From an uncultured Opitutia bacterium (GTDB taxonomy: Bacteria > Verrucomicrobiota > Verrucomicrobiia > Opitutales > Opitutaceae): 64,000 bases of DNA. The notes beneath the pieces were generated by a model, which worked only from the letters and a program-made list of their open reading frames with translations, searched no databases and was not told where the DNA came from. The translations under genes and the position numbers were made by a program. The DNA lies in the NCBI GenBank assembly GCA_903840415.1, contig CAIMFY010000074.1, positions 1 to 64,000 of the forward strand, written 5' to 3'. Shown in pieces: positions 1 through 8,636 of this stretch. The number at the start of each line of letters is the position of its first letter. Positions within the stretch are counted from its first letter, which is position 1.

Positions 1-15
1 AGTGTGCGAGTTAAT

Positions 16-92
<77 letters not shown>

Positions 93-302
93 ACGAGTGA
101 GGGCGCAAAATCCCTGCCGTGAGTTGGACTGTCAACGTCTATTTCAAGAAACGCACACTTCGCGCTTGCCAGAGCCCGCACTGACCAGTGTGTTGGGCAG
201 CTCTGTCAGTTCTCATCTCTCTGCAACCATAACCATCAGACATCCATCGATCGCAAGGCGGCCCTTTGGCCGACCTGTGTCTCGTAAGATACATAGATCA
301 TC

Positions 303-1196
303 ATGAGCATTAGCATCACCGCAAAAGACCTGCTCGACGCAGGCGTTCACTTCGGGCATCAGACTAAGCGCTGGAACCCGCGTTCGAAGCCTTTCATCTT
401 CGATCACCGCCAGGGTATCTCCATTATCGACCTGGGCAAAACCCACGAAGCCCTCACTAAGGCCTGTGCGTTTCTCGAGGAAACCGTCGCCAACGGCGGC
501 AACGTCCTCTTTGTCGGCACCAAGCGGCAGGCGAAAGAAATTGTCCGCGAGGCTGCGGCTGCGACGAACATGCCGGTTTGCGTCGACCGCTGGCTCGGCG
601 GCACGCTCACCAATTACGAGACCGTCAAGAAATCCATTGCCAAATTTAAAAAATATCAGGCGATGGAGACGAGCGGCGAAATGGCCAAGCTTCCCCGCAA
701 GGAAGAATCCGCCATCAAACGCGAGATGACCCGCATGCAGAAGAATTTTAACGGCATCGCCGACATGGGCGGCCTGCCCTCCGCGATGTTTGTGGTCGAT
801 GTGAACCATCACAAAATCGCAGTCGCCGAAGCGAGCCGAGCCGGCATCCCATGCGTCGGCCTTGTCGATACCAATTCCGATCCTACTACCGTCTCGCACC
901 CGATCCCGGGCAACGACGATGCCGTGAAATCCATCCGCATCATCGTCGAGGCCGTTACCGCCGCGATTCAGAGCGGTCTTGGTCAGCGCGATGCCCGTCG
1001 CGCGCAGCGCGGCACTGCCGACATCAAAGCGACGCAGGCCGGAGTTCCTCACATCGTGGCCACCGCCGATGACGTCGATCTCTCGAAGGTTGAAATTCCG
1101 TCCGAGATTGCAGCCATCGTCGAGGGCGACGCCGAGCCGGTCGTCGTTGCAAAGAAGCCGATTCGCACCAAAAAACCCGCCGTCAAGGCCGAGTAA
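303..1196 (+). CDS. rpsB: 30S ribosomal protein S2
   Basis: Small-subunit ribosomal protein S2, a late-assembling protein needed for binding S1 and the mRNA. The 297-residue product has the N-terminal signature GVHFGHQTKRWNP (about residues 15-27) and the second signature around PSAMFVVDVNHHKIAVAEA with GLVDTNSDP after it. It is longer than the usual 240 or so residues because of a C-terminal tail, ending in a Lys-rich segment (KKPIRTKKPAVKAE). The ATG has no clear Shine-Dalgarno sequence. tsf follows after 23 bp, the classical rpsB-tsf operon. The 210 bp upstream, after the tRNA, hold no ORF and no promoter I can name. Confidence 0.98.
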   Translation: MSISITAKDLLDAGVHFGHQTKRWNPRSKPFIFDHRQGISIIDLGKTHEALTKACAFLEETVANGGNVLFVGTKRQAKEIVREAAAATNMPVCVDRWLGGTLTNYETVKKSIAKFKKYQAMETSGEMAKLPRKEESAIKREMTRMQKNFNGIADMGGLPSAMFVVDVNHHKIAVAEASRAGIPCVGLVDTNSDPTTVSHPIPGNDDAVKSIRIIVEAVTAAIQSGLGQRDARRAQRGTADIKATQAGVPHIVATADDVDLSKVEIPSEIAAIVEGDAEPVVVAKKPIRTKKPAVKAE

Positions 1197-1219
1197 TTTT
1201 CTATCCATTCATATTTAGA

Positions 1220-1813
1220 ATGAGCACCACAATTTCCGCTCAAATGGTTAACGAACTGCGCACCGCCACCGGTGCCGGTTTGCTTGACTGCAAGAAAGCA
1301 CTCACCGAAGCCGCTGGTAACGTCGAACAAGCCACGACCATACTCCGCAAGAAACTCGGCGCAAAGATCGACAAACTGTCGAGCCGCTCCGCGAAGGAGG
1401 GCCTCGTCGAGAGCTACATCCACGTTGGCGGTAAAGTCGGCGTGTTGATCGAGGTCAACTGCGAGACGGACTTCGTCGCACGCAACGACGCCTTCAAAGC
1501 CTTCGTGAAGGATCTCTGCCTCCAGATCGCTGCGGCGAGCCCGCTCTACGTGACACGCGATCAAGTGCCCGAGGCGGATCTTGCCAAGGAGCGCGACATT
1601 GCCGTGGCCCAAGTCGAGGGCAAGCCGCCGGCCGCCGTGCAGAAAATCGTCGAGGGCAAACTTGAGAAATACTTTTCGACGGTGTGCCTCATCGATCAGC
1701 CGTTCGTGAAATTGCCCGAGAAATCGGTGAAGGATCTCCTGACCGAGCAAATCTCGAAAATTGGAGAAAACATCCAGATTCGGCGTTTCGTTCGCTTCCA
1801 ACTCGGCACGTGA
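1220..1813 (+). CDS. tsf: Elongation factor Ts
   Basis: Guanine-nucleotide exchange factor that regenerates EF-Tu-GTP during translation. The 197-residue protein opens with the UBA-like N-terminal domain (VNELRTATGAGLLDCKKAL) and has the EF-Tu-contacting CETDFVARN motif near residue 80. At under 200 residues it is the short, Thermus-like form with one core subdomain and without the coiled-coil insertion of the E. coli protein (about 280 residues). Its position 23 bp after rpsB confirms identity. A palindromic REP-like element with a T-run follows the stop codon and may end the transcript. Confidence 0.97.
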   Translation: MSTTISAQMVNELRTATGAGLLDCKKALTEAAGNVEQATTILRKKLGAKIDKLSSRSAKEGLVESYIHVGGKVGVLIEVNCETDFVARNDAFKAFVKDLCLQIAAASPLYVTRDQVPEADLAKERDIAVAQVEGKPPAAVQKIVEGKLEKYFSTVCLIDQPFVKLPEKSVKDLLTEQISKIGENIQIRRFVRFQLGT

Positions 1814-1822
1814 GCGGATTCA

Positions 1823-1893
1823 TGTAGCGGCGGACCATGACCGCCGAGCGAGCGTGATCTGATTTTCGTCGTCGGTCGTAGACCGCCGCTACA
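1823..1893. repeat. REP-like nested palindrome / possible tsf terminator
   Basis: Outer arms TGTAGCGGCGG (1823-1833) and CCGCCGCTACA (1883-1893) are a perfect 11-bp inverted repeat. Each side also holds a smaller palindrome (GGCGG..CCGCC; CGGTC-GTA-GACCG). TATTTTT follows on the + strand, so it could act as a rho-independent terminator after tsf. The inner motif GGTC(A/G)TAGACCGCC recurs near 37,846, suggesting a dispersed family. Confidence 0.6.
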
Positions 1894-1905
1894 TATTTTT
1901 GCCGC

Positions 1906-2319
1906 ATGAAAGTCACCCGCGTCCAAATCGTCGCCCGAGGACTGACCAACCGCTGCACCAACTGTGGAGCCCGGACGTTGTTCAAGGCGGGCACTTTTTT
2001 CGAGGTGAACAAGGAGTGCTCCGCGTGCGGCTTCACCATTGAGCGGGCTAACGACGAGGGTTTTTACCTTGGCTCAGCCTCGCTTAATTTCGGTATGACG
2101 ATCGTGCTCTACCTCGTCCCCATCATGCTGCTGGCGTTTTACGGTGTGATTGGGACGACGCTGGCCATCGTCTTGGCGGGTGTCGGAGCGCTGGGGTTTC
2201 CGGTGCTCTTCTATCGTTCGTCGCGCAGTTGGTGGCTGATGAATTATTATCTGCTGTTTCCCCAACACCTACCAGCCAACGGTGGCAAAGGTCGCGCGGG
2301 CGATGACGACAACGTCTGA
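1906..2319 (+). CDS. DUF983-type zinc-ribbon membrane protein
   Basis: Small inner-membrane protein of unknown function, 137 residues. The N-terminal half has a zinc-ribbon pattern, CTNC (Cys17, Cys20) and CSAC (Cys38, Cys41), followed by GFYLGSASLNFG and two hydrophobic spans (about residues 57-75 and 80-100). The C-terminal SRSWWLMNYYLLFP is also typical of DUF983 proteins. The family is often near cytochrome oxidase assembly genes, but here it lies between tsf and a tRNA gene, so context gives no clue to its function. The ATG start directly follows the palindromic element. Confidence 0.8.
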   Translation: MKVTRVQIVARGLTNRCTNCGARTLFKAGTFFEVNKECSACGFTIERANDEGFYLGSASLNFGMTIVLYLVPIMLLAFYGVIGTTLAIVLAGVGALGFPVLFYRSSRSWWLMNYYLLFPQHLPANGGKGRAGDDDNV

Positions 2320-2339
2320 CCAATACTCTTACGGGAAAG

Positions 2340-2429
2340 TGGCGGAGAGGATAGGATTTGAACCTACGGTGCCCTTGCGGACACTCCTGATTTCGAGTCA
2401 GGTGCGATAGACCACTCTGCCACCTCTCC
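2340..2429 (-). tRNA. tRNA-Ser (CGA anticodon)
   Basis: A 90-nt class II tRNA with long variable arm. The acceptor stem is GGAGAGG paired with CCTCTCC, the anticodon loop is CTCGAAA (anticodon CGA, reading UCG), the discriminator is G and the CCA end is encoded. The following 190 bp (2430-2619) contain no gene or site that I can support. Confidence 0.95.
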
Positions 2430-2619
2430 GGCTGGGAAGGGGAAAAAGTAGGGTTCAGTCTGAAAAACGGAAGGCGAAAATTTCGGTGATTTTACTCTCA
2501 GGCAAATCATCCATCGTCATCTCGGCGTAGGTGCAGGTTGTTTGGTTTGGGAGAACGAACTTGCGCCGCAAGAATGGTCGCCGGGTTTCGGAGGCTGGCG
2601 TTCTGATATGCCAATCAGA

Positions 2620-3027
2620 TTAATTGCTCGGTGACGGTTGCGTTGCTTTCAATGAAGCGGAGTCGGTCTTTCGGATGAACACCCAAAGGCTGCAGAGCAC
2701 GACCAGCGAAATTGTCCCGCCGACCGCGAACTTGCCTGCCATCCATTGGCGGTAATATTCAGAATCGTGGGTCGCTTCCATCGCCCGAATTCGCTGGCTA
2801 TCAGCAGGTGAAATGGCTTGCACCCATATTATGGAACCGCTTGGGGTCGAATCCACTGCACGCTTAAAGGCTTCCGCCTTTGCGACCTGACGTAACTCTA
2901 CAATGTCAATCGCAGTTCTTGTGGATCGTAGGTCAAAGACCCGAAACAAAATCGCCGCGAGAATTACCGCGGGTGCAAGGGTAACAATCAGTAGGCGGAT
3001 CCCAAATGCTGCGTCTCGTCCGTTCAT
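2620..3027 (-). CDS. Hypothetical two-TM membrane protein
   Basis: A 135-residue protein I do not recognise. It has a hydrophobic N-terminal segment (about residues 9-28, LLIVTLAPAVILAAILFRVF), a polar central domain of about 70 residues and a second transmembrane segment (about 100-117, TISLVVLCSLWVFI) with a short Lys/Ser-rich tail. The layout suggests a membrane-anchored extracytoplasmic domain. The spacing to the upstream aldehyde dehydrogenase stop is 183 bp, so it is probably transcribed alone. That gap holds a 14-bp palindrome (3125-3138, GATTGA-TT-TCAATC) of unknown meaning. Codon use looks normal, but without a homologue the call is tentative. Confidence 0.6.
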   Translation of the reverse strand: MNGRDAAFGIRLLIVTLAPAVILAAILFRVFDLRSTRTAIDIVELRQVAKAEAFKRAVDSTPSGSIIWVQAISPADSQRIRAMEATHDSEYYRQWMAGKFAVGGTISLVVLCSLWVFIRKTDSASLKATQPSPSN

Positions 3028-3210
3028 GTGCTCAAGTAATCACATCCCTGCTATCGATTCAACACCGTTTGCCCTCCGTGCGACCGGTATCCGTGATTTC
3101 CCGTCCTTCCTACTGTCGATCTCGGATTGATTTCAATCACTCCACTTCTGGTGAAAGCATAGTTGGACCGTTCGGCGAACGAGTTAATTTGCGGTGGCTT
3201 TCCGATCGCT

Positions 3211-4575
3211 TCACGCGCCCCAGACGGTCTTGATGTTTTGGAACGCCCGCATGCCGCCCACGCCGAGTTCCCGACCATAGCCGCTTTGCTTCGTGCCGCC
3301 GAACGGCAGGGCGGGATCGGAGCGGATGAAGTCGTTGACCGCGACCGTGCCTGCGACGAGTTGCGGGACGATGCGCCGGGCGCGCGCCCGGTTGCGCGTG
3401 AAAAGCGTCGCGCCGAGACCGTAGGCGCTGGCGTTGGCGACGCGAATGGCCTCCGCCTCGTCGCGCACCGCCACAATCGCCGCGACGGGGCCGAATAACT
3501 CTTCGTCGAACGCAGGCATGCCGGGCGCTACGGCGGTTAGAACCGTGGGCGGATAAAAAAATCCTGGGCCGGCCAGCGGCTCGCCGCCCAGCAACACTCG
3601 CGCACCGCGGCGGACACTGTCGACGACTTGAGCATGAAGTTTGTCGCGCAAATCGGCCCGTGCCAACGGCCCGACTGCAGTCGTTGGATCAGTCGGATCG
3701 CCGACGCGTCGTGCAGCCATGCGGGCGACGAAGCGCTTTTCGAATTCCCGTCGGACGCTGCGCACGACGATGAAACGTTTCGCGCAGATGCAACTCTGGC
3801 CGGAGTTGAGGAGGCGCGCAGTGGCGCAGGTTTCCGCGGCTGCATCGAGGTCGGCATCGGCGAGGATGAGCGCGGGATCGCTGCCACCGAGTTCGAAGAC
3901 GCCAGGTTTCAACGCCGCGCCGGCGAGTGCGGCCACATTTTTGCCGGCGACGGTGCTGCCCGTGAGCGTGACGGCACCGATGCGCGGATCGGACAGCAGG
4001 CCGGGCACAGGGGAAGTGTTAGTGAGCAGCGCCTGAAAAAGTCCGGCGGGGAGTCTAGCTTCGGCGAAGAGTTTTTCGAGGGCGCGGGAGCAACCGGGGA
4101 GGTTCGGCGCATGTTTCAGCAGGAGCGCATTGCCGCCCATCAAGGCGGGCAGCGCGGCGCGGAAGACCTGCCAGAACGGGAAATTCCACGGCATGATCGC
4201 GAGGACGATGCCCACCGGTTCGAACGTCACGCGGGTGCCAGCCGGCGCGCCGGCCGGCACTTCGTCGGCGAGCCAGCCCTGTCCGTGCGTGGCGTAGAAT
4301 TCGCAACCGACGGCGGTCTTCTCCACTTCGGCACGCGCTTGCGCGATCGGTTTTCCCATCTCGGCCGTGGCGAGCGCGGCGAGTTCATCGCGATGGGCCC
4401 CTAGCGCACGCGCTAGATTCCGAAAAAGTCGCGCGCGGGTGGTCGGTGAGGATTTGCGCCAGACGAGGTGCGCCGCATGCGCTTGGTCCACTGCTCGGGT
4501 GACGTCAGCGGGCGTGTGCGCCGGATAGCTGGCAAACTGGCGGCCGTTGGCGGGATTGATCGAGACAAGTCGCAT
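3211..4575 (-). CDS. NAD(P)-dependent aldehyde dehydrogenase (succinate-semialdehyde dehydrogenase-like)
   Basis: Cytoplasmic ALDH-superfamily enzyme that oxidises an aldehyde to the acid. Its closest recognisable subgroup is the short succinate-semialdehyde dehydrogenases (Sad/GabD-like). I start it at the internal ATG giving MRLVSINPANG, which yields 454 residues, the family length; the frame is open upstream but its sequence there looks non-coding. Visible residues are Asn131 in PWNFPFW, Glu228 in FELGGSD and the nucleophile Cys262 in GQSCICAKR. It is transcribed away from an MFS transporter across a 191-bp gap with a TCGGT-GAT-ACCGA palindrome (4679-4691). The natural substrate cannot be read from the sequence. 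Confidence 0.88.
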   Translation of the reverse strand: MRLVSINPANGRQFASYPAHTPADVTRAVDQAHAAHLVWRKSSPTTRARLFRNLARALGAHRDELAALATAEMGKPIAQARAEVEKTAVGCEFYATHGQGWLADEVPAGAPAGTRVTFEPVGIVLAIMPWNFPFWQVFRAALPALMGGNALLLKHAPNLPGCSRALEKLFAEARLPAGLFQALLTNTSPVPGLLSDPRIGAVTLTGSTVAGKNVAALAGAALKPGVFELGGSDPALILADADLDAAAETCATARLLNSGQSCICAKRFIVVRSVRREFEKRFVARMAARRVGDPTDPTTAVGPLARADLRDKLHAQVVDSVRRGARVLLGGEPLAGPGFFYPPTVLTAVAPGMPAFDEELFGPVAAIVAVRDEAEAIRVANASAYGLGATLFTRNRARARRIVPQLVAGTVAVNDFIRSDPALPFGGTKQSGYGRELGVGGMRAFQNIKTVWGA

Positions 4576-4678
4576 GGCGGCATTGTCCGGGCGCGTTGCG
4601 CGGTGACAAACGGAATTCGCGGCGCGGTCCGACAGTGCTGCAATTTCTGGAAGAGACCACTTGCGGTGCGGGCATGCG

Positions 4679-4691
4679 TCGGTGATACCGA
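4679..4691. promoter_or_regulatory. Palindrome between divergent ALDH and MFS genes
   Basis: A perfect 5-bp inverted repeat TCGGT-GAT-ACCGA in the 191-bp divergent intergenic region. Position and symmetry fit an operator for a dimeric regulator, but no regulator gene is adjacent and no -35/-10 pair could be assigned. Confidence 0.25.
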
Positions 4692-4766
4692 TCGTATGAT
4701 TTGGGCGGCGACAAGCATCTGGTTTTTGAACCTGGCACATTCTGAATCGAGCGGCCAACGAGCCTC

Positions 4767-6011
4767 ATGATTACGCCGTCGGAATTCACGGGCCGTCGTC
4801 TCGTGTGGCTAGTGGTCGTCCTGCTCGTCCCAGTCGCACTGCTCAACTACCTCGACCGGCAGATGCTCGCGACGATGAAGGCCTCGATGGTCGGTGACAT
4901 TCCGACGATTGCGAACAAAGCCGACTGGGGGCTCGTGCTCGGCGGTTTCAAGTGGACGTATGCGCTGCTGAGTCCGTTCGCCGGCTACTTTGCCGACCGC
5001 ATCGGTCGGCGGCCAGTGATCGTGGCGAGCTTGTTTGTCTGGTCAGCCGTGACGTGGTGGACTGGGCACGTTTCGACTTTTCATGAACTCTTGGCGGTGC
5101 GGGCGCTGATGGGCGTGAGCGAGGCGTTTTATGTGCCCGCGGCACTGGCGCTCATCACCGATTTTCACCCGGGACCGACCCGATCGCGAGCCGTCGGTCT
5201 GCACCAAACGGGCATCTATCTCGGTCAAATCTGCGGCGGCTTTGCCGGCTACGTGGCGGATTCGCCGGAATATGGCTGGCGCTGGGCGTTTTCGACTTGT
5301 GGCATGGTAGGCATCATCTACGCGCTGCCTTTGCTGGCCCTGCTGCGCGATCCGGTTCGTCCGGGTGTGACTAACCCGACACCAATGAAAACTGGCGGCG
5401 TGTGGCGCGGCTTGCTGGGTGATCGCAACTTTCTCCTGCTCGTGCTCTATTTTACGCTGCCTGCGATTGCGGGTTGGGTGGTGCGCGATTGGATGCCGGA
5501 TATCCTGAAGGAGAAATTTCACCTCGGCCAAGGGCGCGCCGGTGTCAGTGCGATCCTTTTTGTACAGTTGGCGTCGCTGATCGGGGCGCTGCTGGGTGGC
5601 GTGCTCGCGGATCGCTGGATGCGCACGACGCCGCGCGGCCGCATTTTCACGAGTGCAATCGGCATGGGGCTATTTCTCCCGGCCCTCTTCAGCGTGGGTA
5701 ACGCCGCCACGCTGACCATCGCGCTCGCGGGCCTGATGGTGTTCGGCTTGGGCTGGGGCTTTTTCGACTGCAACAACATGCCAATCCTCTGCCAGATCGT
5801 GCGGCCGGAGTGGCGGGCGACTGGCTACGGTGTGATGAATCTGGTGAGCATCAGCTGCGGCGGATTTGGCGACTGGGCGTTTGGCACGCTGCGCGACCAC
5901 CACGTGCCGCTTAACCTGATCTTTGGGGCATTTGCCGGGGTCGCACTGCTTTCAATCTTGACCGTGCTCCTCATTCGGCCGCGCGAGGAACTCACCGCCT
6001 CAGCGTCGTGA
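4767..6011 (+). CDS. MFS transporter, anion:cation symporter-like
   Basis: A 414-residue inner-membrane carrier with about 12 hydrophobic helices. TM1 ends in NYLDRQ (residues 27-32), a hallmark of the ACS/hexuronate-type MFS group. The loop after TM2 carries the DRIGRRP motif (77-83), and a long polar linker separates the two six-helix halves near residue 205. Such carriers take up organic anions such as hexuronates, sialate or phthalate with H+. With pectin and rhamnoside enzymes elsewhere in the window a sugar acid is plausible, but the immediate neighbour is only the divergent aldehyde dehydrogenase. Substrate unknown. Confidence 0.85.
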   Translation: MITPSEFTGRRLVWLVVVLLVPVALLNYLDRQMLATMKASMVGDIPTIANKADWGLVLGGFKWTYALLSPFAGYFADRIGRRPVIVASLFVWSAVTWWTGHVSTFHELLAVRALMGVSEAFYVPAALALITDFHPGPTRSRAVGLHQTGIYLGQICGGFAGYVADSPEYGWRWAFSTCGMVGIIYALPLLALLRDPVRPGVTNPTPMKTGGVWRGLLGDRNFLLLVLYFTLPAIAGWVVRDWMPDILKEKFHLGQGRAGVSAILFVQLASLIGALLGGVLADRWMRTTPRGRIFTSAIGMGLFLPALFSVGNAATLTIALAGLMVFGLGWGFFDCNNMPILCQIVRPEWRATGYGVMNLVSISCGGFGDWAFGTLRDHHVPLNLIFGAFAGVALLSILTVLLIRPREELTASAS

Positions 6012-6134
6012 TGCTCGCCGAGAGCGAGCTAGTCATCAGAGTGCACGAGTTGGTGGTCAGTCGGAACGATCGAGGAGTGATGTTAGGGATTGGCGCAGAA
6101 GGTTCGATCGGTTCTTCTCCGAGGATACCCCTGT

Positions 6135-6668
6135 TTGAAAACGTTCTGCGCTGCCTGGATTTCCTTGGCGTCGATCACGGTGACTTTGGCGGCGACCGAT
6201 CCCGCGGCACTCAAGGCCGAGCTGGTTCGCACTGAGGCGGAATTTTTTGATTATGCGCTCGTGCGCAGCTTCAATGAGGCGGTGCACGCTTACATCGCGG
6301 ACGACGGATTTGTGGCCAAAAGCCTCACGCTCGGTCGCGACACTTCCGCGGAGCGCGTGACGACGGTGCCGTCGAAATCACCGCGCCGCACTGACGTGAT
6401 TCGGTGGCAACCATTGCACGCTGAAGTCGCCGTTGCCGGTGACCTGGCCTACACGTGGGGTGTCGCAGAATCAGCGCCGACCAAGGATGGGCCGTTCAAG
6501 CCCTACGGCGTCTACGTCACGATCTGGAGGCGGTAGGCCGACGGAAAATGGAAATTCGTTTATGACTCTGCGACCATCCTGTCGTCCGACCGGATCGAGG
6601 CGTTCGTGCGCGATCATTTCCCCAAGCCCACGGCGCCAGCATCGGCGGTGGAACCAACTAACCGGTAA
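6135..6668 (+). pseudogene. SnoaL/DUF4440-like secreted protein interrupted by in-frame TAG
   Basis: The frame runs as a signal peptide (MKTFCAAWISLASITVTLA, from a TTG start preceded by GAGGA at about 8 nt) and a SnoaL/ketosteroid-isomerase-like fold. It then meets TAG at 6534-6536 and continues in the same frame for 43 codons to a TAA at 6666-6668. The join reads TIWRR-stop-ADGKWKFVYDSAT; the family's usual DGKWK..YD ending lies after the stop, so TAG probably replaces a sense codon (CAG, Gln, is one base away). The unbroken protein would be about 177 residues. Either the gene is inactive, or this is a sequencing error or a read-through case. A downstream convergent htpG begins 21 bp later. 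Confidence 0.7.
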
Positions 6669-6689
6669 TCGGTCGCGGCCTTGGCAGCG

Positions 6690-8531
6690 TCAGACGCTTT
6701 CGAGCAGCTTGTTGATGCGGGCGACCATCGCGGTAGCGTCGTCGAGCAGGCCGGCGCTGATAAGCGCATTGTCGAGGAGTTGCTCGGCGACGAGCTTCGC
6801 CTTTTCCGGTGACGAGGCATGCGTTTCGAAGAGACGCTTGACGACGGCGTGGCGCGGGTTGATTTCGAGATTCACGCGGAGCGGTGTATCGCTGCCATCC
6901 TTGTTCATCGCTTTCATCATGCGGCGCATGTGTGGCGAAATGAATTTGTCGGCGTTGAGCGCGAGCACGGGCGAATCGACGAGGCGGTCACTGGCTTTCA
7001 CTTCGGAAACGCGGGCATCGAGCGTGTCCTTCATCCACTTGGTGAGCGTCGCGACGTCGGCGTCGCTGAGTGCGCCCTCGGGCTTCGGCAATTCGGAGAG
7101 TTTGACGTCGGCGTGGTCGGCGGCGGCGAGTTTTTTGCCGTCGAATTCGCGGACGTTGTTCATTACATATTCATCGACGGCCTCGTAGCAGAAGAGCACC
7201 TCGAGATTGCGCGCCTTGAAAGCCTCGAGATACGGACCGCTCTGGATTGCGGCGCGGTTCGGCCCGACGAGGTAATAGATTTCGCGGTGATCGCCCGTCA
7301 TGCGCGAGACGTAGTCGGCGAGCGACGTGGTCTTGCCCTTCTCGGTGAGCGACGACTCGAAGCGGAGGAGCTTCACGATGCTGTCCTTGTGAGTGAAATC
7401 CATCGCGGCGCCTTCTTTCAGGAAAATGCCGAACTCGGTGTAGAACTCGGCGTAGGCGTCGGGACGGTTCTTGGCCTCGTCCTCGAGGAATTTCAGGAAG
7501 CGTTTCGTGATGACCTTGCTGAGCTTTTCGATGAGCGCCTTGTCCTGCATCGTCTCGCGCGAGATGTTGAGCGGGAGATCCTCGCTATCGACGACGCCTT
7601 TCAGGAAACGCAGCCACTCGGGGAGGAGGTTCTTCGGCTTCGCGTCAATAAGCACCTTGCGGCAGTAGAGGGCGACGCTCTGCTCGAGGCGCGAGAAACC
7701 GAGTTTTTCGGTATTCTCCTTCGGCACGAAGAGGAGCGCGTTGATCGAGAGCGGAGCGTCGGCGCTGAAGTGGAGCCGGAGGCGTGGCTCGTCGAAAGCG
7801 TGGGCCTGAAATTTGTAGAACGCGGTGTATTCCTCGTCCTTGATTTCGTTTTTGTTGCGCAGCCAGAGCGCCTGGATGGCGTTGACGTGTTTGCCGTTGA
7901 GATTGATCGGGAAGGAGACGAACGCGCTGTAGCGCTCGAGAATCTCCTTTACCTTCCAGTCCTGTGAAAAGTCCGCGCAGTCGTCTTTCAACTCGATGAC
8001 AATTTTCGCGCCGCGGCGCTGGCCGTCGCTCTCCTCGATTTCGTAGCTGCCAGAACCGGTGCTCGTCCAGACATGGCCGGGCTCGGCGGCGCGCCACGAG
8101 TGCGAGTAAACTTTCACGGTCTTTGCGACCATGAACGCCGAATAGAAGCCGACGCCGAACTGGCCGATGAGATTCGTGTTTTTCTGGTCGCCCTCGGCGA
8201 GGGACTTCAGAAATGCCTTCGAACCGGAATGGGCGATGGTGCCGAGGTTTTCGACGAGCTCGGCGCGCGTCATGCCGATGCCGAAATCCTGGATCGTGAT
8301 CGTCTTGGCTTTGTCGTCCGTGGTGACGTTGATTTCGAGCGTCAAGCGGTCGTCAAAGATTTCCTTTTCGGTGAGCTGCGTATGGCGAAGCTTCTCGAGG
8401 GCATCGGCAGCGTTGGACACCAGCTCGCGGATGAAGATCTCCTTCTCCGTGTAGAGCGAGTGGGTGACGATATCGAGGAGTTGGCTGATCTCGGCTTGGA
8501 ATTCGAATTTTTGCGGCGTGGCGGTGGACAT
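6690..8531 (-). CDS. htpG: Molecular chaperone HtpG (bacterial Hsp90)
   Basis: ATP-dependent homodimeric cytosolic chaperone that remodels client proteins with DnaK. The 613-residue product starts with the GHKL ATPase domain: helix FIRELVSNAADALEKLRH with the catalytic Glu and nucleotide-binding Asn, DFGIGMTRAEL, LGTIAHSGSKAF and the lid/glycine motif GQFGVGFYSAFMVA. The middle domain (DLPLNISRE) and the C-terminal dimerisation domain (NLEINPRHAVVKRLFE) follow. Length is normal. It stands alone, convergent with the broken SnoaL-like gene, and lies downstream of the GH106 gene's terminator, so it has its own promoter, which I could not locate. Confidence 0.98.
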   Translation of the reverse strand: MSTATPQKFEFQAEISQLLDIVTHSLYTEKEIFIRELVSNAADALEKLRHTQLTEKEIFDDRLTLEINVTTDDKAKTITIQDFGIGMTRAELVENLGTIAHSGSKAFLKSLAEGDQKNTNLIGQFGVGFYSAFMVAKTVKVYSHSWRAAEPGHVWTSTGSGSYEIEESDGQRRGAKIVIELKDDCADFSQDWKVKEILERYSAFVSFPINLNGKHVNAIQALWLRNKNEIKDEEYTAFYKFQAHAFDEPRLRLHFSADAPLSINALLFVPKENTEKLGFSRLEQSVALYCRKVLIDAKPKNLLPEWLRFLKGVVDSEDLPLNISRETMQDKALIEKLSKVITKRFLKFLEDEAKNRPDAYAEFYTEFGIFLKEGAAMDFTHKDSIVKLLRFESSLTEKGKTTSLADYVSRMTGDHREIYYLVGPNRAAIQSGPYLEAFKARNLEVLFCYEAVDEYVMNNVREFDGKKLAAADHADVKLSELPKPEGALSDADVATLTKWMKDTLDARVSEVKASDRLVDSPVLALNADKFISPHMRRMMKAMNKDGSDTPLRVNLEINPRHAVVKRLFETHASSPEKAKLVAEQLLDNALISAGLLDDATAMVARINKLLESV

Positions 8532-8582
8532 GGAAGGGTGAGTAGAGAGGTGATAAGTGACAGTTGAAAGACCCGAAAAGCA

Positions 8583-8606
8583 AAAGAGCCCGCTAGTTTA
8601 GCGGGC
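8583..8606 (-). terminator. Rho-independent terminator of the GH106 gene
   Basis: Perfect 8-bp stem GCCCGCTA (8588-8595), three-base loop, TAGCGGGC (8599-8606). Read on the minus strand it is followed by TCTTTTGCTTTT, a T-rich tail, about 30 bp past the GH106 stop codon. Confidence 0.85.
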
Positions 8607-8636
8607 CCCGGAAAAAATCAAGCGGGAGAATTTGGC

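Noticed and set aside
213-1208. 331-residue ORF on the minus strand opposite rpsB
   Set aside because: Exact antisense shadow of rpsB in GC-rich DNA, with no recognisable motif; rpsB is certain.
6819-7967. 382-residue + strand ORF opposite htpG
   Set aside because: Composition (runs of Val/Glu/Arg, no domain) is that of an antisense frame; HtpG motifs prove the minus strand.
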